This document shows positions 61,926 to 64,000 of a stretch of DNA of 64,000 bases, in pieces (the stretch's first letter is position 1; each line of letters opens with the position of its first letter). The DNA lies in contig CAYGOV010000012.1 in the NCBI GenBank assembly GCA_964351625.1, forward strand, positions 62,001-126,000, read 5' to 3'. This DNA is from Marinoscillum sp964351625 (lineage in GTDB: Bacteria > Bacteroidota > Bacteroidia > Cytophagales > Cyclobacteriaceae). The notes beneath the pieces are model-generated. The model made no database searches. It was not told where the DNA came from and worked only from the letters and a program-made list of their open reading frames with translations. The position numbers and the translations under genes are program-made.

Positions 61926-64000
61926 ATGGAGCATATTTTACAGTCTTATCTTCGGAGACTCACCAACCTTTCTGGTAACAACCGATCTCTTCTGCTGCTC
62001 AAGCTACTTGCAGACCAATTTTTGGATCTGCATGAGTTAGATTTTGCAGAAAATGAACCTAGCTTTTCTAAGATTTCGGGACTGATAGGCAAAGGTGGTG
62101 AGGTAAAGCTTTGCGATGAAATTGATCCTAGAGATAGCTCGGTCAATAAGAATAGTACAAGACTGAGAAAAATCGCTCGAATGGACGCCTTTATTTTTGA
62201 AGAGCGCGGCGCTCGAGATTTATATGTAGGCTGGCCATTTGTATCAGGTAAGTTGAGTGATGGTACGCTCATCAACTGTCCGTTAATATTTTTTCCGGCC
62301 ACTATTACCAAAAAAACAGGCGGATGGTATCTTCAACTTCGGAAAGAAGTCAATATCACATTTAACAAGTCATTTCTTTTGGCTTATGCCCATTTCAATA
62401 AGGTAAGTGTCTCAGAAGATCTCCTAGAACTCTCACTCAATGATTTAGACTTTGATATCACCAAGTTCCGAACTCAGCTCTATCAGCTTCTCAAAAAGAG
62501 TAATGTTGAAATCAATTTCAATCGAGATCTCTTTATGGATCAACTGGTATCGTTCCGCCAATCCAAAAAGGAACAATTTGATAAAGTACATAAGGAAGGT
62601 GAATTAAAACTTCATTCTGAGGCCGTATTGGGCATATTCCCTCAGTCAGGATCACATCTAGTACCTGATTATATGAGCCTTTTGGAACAAGAAGCTGTTG
62701 AAGATCTTTCTTCATTTTTCGAGTCTAGGGTTTTTGATACACAGAAAAGTCTCGAAAAAATTCGCTTCTCGGATCAGGTAAAGGAAGAAACCACCTTCAC
62801 CCCTTTTGCGATAGATGCCTCACAAGAGAAGGCTTTGAATATGGTCAAAAGTGGCAGTTCTTTGGTGATACAAGGACCTCCAGGCACAGGTAAATCTCAG
62901 CTAATCTGCAATCTTATTGCTGATTTCATTGCACGAGGCAAGAATGTGCTACTTGTTTGTCAGAAAAAAGCAGCTTTGGATGTAGTATTTGAAAGGCTCC
63001 AGCAGACTCAGTTGAACGACTTTGTGGGACTTGTACATGATTTTAAAAATGATCGCAAGGATATTTTTGAACAGATTCAGAAGCAGATTGATAATGTAGA
63101 TGACAATAAAAAACTCAACTATGGCCTTGATTCAATTAATCTAGAGCGAGAATATCAACAGACTAGCCGTGTCATAGATCAAATCACAGAGAAATTGGAC
63201 GAGTTTAAATTCGCTCTATTCGACACCACAGAATGTGGCAAATCCATCAAAGAACTTTATCTCTCCTCTGATCCTGATACTCCGGCAATTCTTCTCAATC
63301 AGCAATATCGTGAATTGCACTATACGCGGGCTATTGCATTCAAAAGTGAACTGGGTAGATACCTCGATTACCATCAGAAATTTACCCAAAAGCCGAACTT
63401 TTGGGCCGCTGGGCCTTCCTTCGGTTCGTTTGGGATGCAGGATTTACTTCGTCTCAAAGATTTGATTGATGAAGTGCCTGCCTTTGAAGATGAATTGAAA
63501 AATTCAACTAAGAGCTTCGCAGAAGTACCACTTGATTTTGAGTCTGCATTACTTTTTATTCGAAACTTAGAGTCCATAGATCAGCTTCGCACCAATTTGG
63601 ACAATGACATTGTCTATGGCTATTTTCAAAAAATGATGGAGGAGAGTACGGATGAAGATCCTCTGATGCTCTCGAACTTGGAGCGTAACACCATGCAATG
63701 CTTTAAAGGTGATGGATTGGAATCTTCCTTGCCTTCCGATGCTTTGGGCAGATTTCAGGAATCATTAGAAAGAGCTATTCGTGCACGAAAAAACCCATTT
63801 AGCTGGTTGCGCTGGAAACTGTTTTCTGCAGATAAAATATTTATTACACGAATTCTGGTCGCTAACGACTTGAAAAGTGACAGCATAGGTTTTGAAATCT
63901 TACTCAATCGTATTGACAATCGACTCAATTACGAGCACATCGTCACACGTATAGAAAGAACCCCTTGGCTAACCGGTTTACCAAAAAACTTCCGGAAAAT
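61926..64000 (+). CDS. Superfamily I DNA/RNA helicase (DUF4011-like, DNA2/UPF1 group), truncated by the right edge
   Basis: The frame runs from ATG 61926 to the end of the window without a stop, so only about 691 N-terminal residues are seen. The first 290 residues, starting LQSYLRRLTNLSGNNRSLLLLKLL, resemble the DUF4011 domain that precedes this helicase class. Walker A is VIQGPPGTGKSQLICNLI (about residues 313-330), then VLLVCQKKAALDVVFERL (motif Ia). The Walker B and later motifs would lie beyond the edge. Proteins of this group are common in Bacteroidota, some of them in defence islands. No partner genes can be seen, so a defence role cannot be claimed. Confidence 0.75.
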   Translation, partial: MEHILQSYLRRLTNLSGNNRSLLLLKLLADQFLDLHELDFAENEPSFSKISGLIGKGGEVKLCDEIDPRDSSVNKNSTRLRKIARMDAFIFEERGARDLYVGWPFVSGKLSDGTLINCPLIFFPATITKKTGGWYLQLRKEVNITFNKSFLLAYAHFNKVSVSEDLLELSLNDLDFDITKFRTQLYQLLKKSNVEINFNRDLFMDQLVSFRQSKKEQFDKVHKEGELKLHSEAVLGIFPQSGSHLVPDYMSLLEQEAVEDLSSFFESRVFDTQKSLEKIRFSDQVKEETTFTPFAIDASQEKALNMVKSGSSLVIQGPPGTGKSQLICNLIADFIARGKNVLLVCQKKAALDVVFERLQQTQLNDFVGLVHDFKNDRKDIFEQIQKQIDNVDDNKKLNYGLDSINLEREYQQTSRVIDQITEKLDEFKFALFDTTECGKSIKELYLSSDPDTPAILLNQQYRELHYTRAIAFKSELGRYLDYHQKFTQKPNFWAAGPSFGSFGMQDLLRLKDLIDEVPAFEDELKNSTKSFAEVPLDFESALLFIRNLESIDQLRTNLDNDIVYGYFQKMMEESTDEDPLMLSNLERNTMQCFKGDGLESSLPSDALGRFQESLERAIRARKNPFSWLRWKLFSADKIFITRILVANDLKSDSIGFEILLNRIDNRLNYEHIVTRIERTPWLTGLPKNFRK

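Noticed and set aside
1..64000. CRISPR arrays, tRNA, rRNA, tmRNA, insertion sequences and integrases
   Set aside because: No repeat-spacer series, cloverleaf-like gap, transposase or integrase frame was seen; coding density leaves few gaps.

Overview
The window is a gene-dense stretch of about 40% GC chromosome from a Bacteroidota bacterium, most likely a Cytophagales-type marine or soil lineage (inference). The evidence is a PorU sortase with a PorV partner (type IX secretion), a TonB-dependent receptor with an N-terminal carboxypeptidase-regulatory-like domain, a beta-propeller/Y_Y_Y sensor kinase, a short primary sigma factor without region 1.1, and repeated promoter -7 elements of the Bacteroidota form TAnnTTTG (or TAnnTTCG). 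I see no insertion sequence, phage, integrase, CRISPR array, tRNA or rRNA. No gap exceeds 300 bases; the largest is 38496-38765, which holds a terminator and a possible RNA structure.

Layout. 1-9.5 kb: the 3' end of an SRAP (DNA-protein crosslink) gene, two divergent Gfo/Idh/MocA oxidoreductases, a membrane-anchored MutS-like ATPase with a 58-residue membrane protein, the clpS-recR pair, a sodium:solute symporter, an unknown membrane protein, a cysteine-less alkyltransferase-like protein and an SDR. 9.5-21.5 kb: a DUF3299 protein, a lone LolD-like ATPase with a cobalamin adenosyltransferase, ilvE, then divergent hemE and sdaA-alpha. These are followed by an M42 peptidase-hpt-adk-obg series, grpE-dnaJ, a secreted protein and a lysoplasmalogenase.

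21.5-35 kb: a 1049-residue sensor kinase, an MFS transporter overlapping prfB (read through a programmed +1 frameshift), a CBS protein, an aminotransferase with an HldE-like kinase, a porin-like protein, rpoD, and MFS, MATE and Nudix genes. 35-45 kb: a TonB-dependent receptor, rnhB, a surface protein with a CsaA-like protein, xth, gcvT-comB, and a compact YciI/DUF2721/MazG/lipoprotein operon. 45-64 kb: yicC, a three-part pseudo-peptidase/PD40/barrel protein, a FAD oxidoreductase, an MBL hydrolase with pssA, then porU-porV-M16 (the M16 lacks its zinc motif). The window closes with a WG-repeat protein, hemA, a triple-HhH protein and an SF1 helicase cut by the right edge.

Most genes are housekeeping. 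The points worth a second look are departures from family norms: a DnaJ with only one zinc centre, a pseudo-peptidase fused to a propeller and barrel, an inactive M16 beside the type IX sortase, a membrane MutS homologue, and near-leaderless promoter spacing at several genes. I did not find a clear undescribed multi-gene system.
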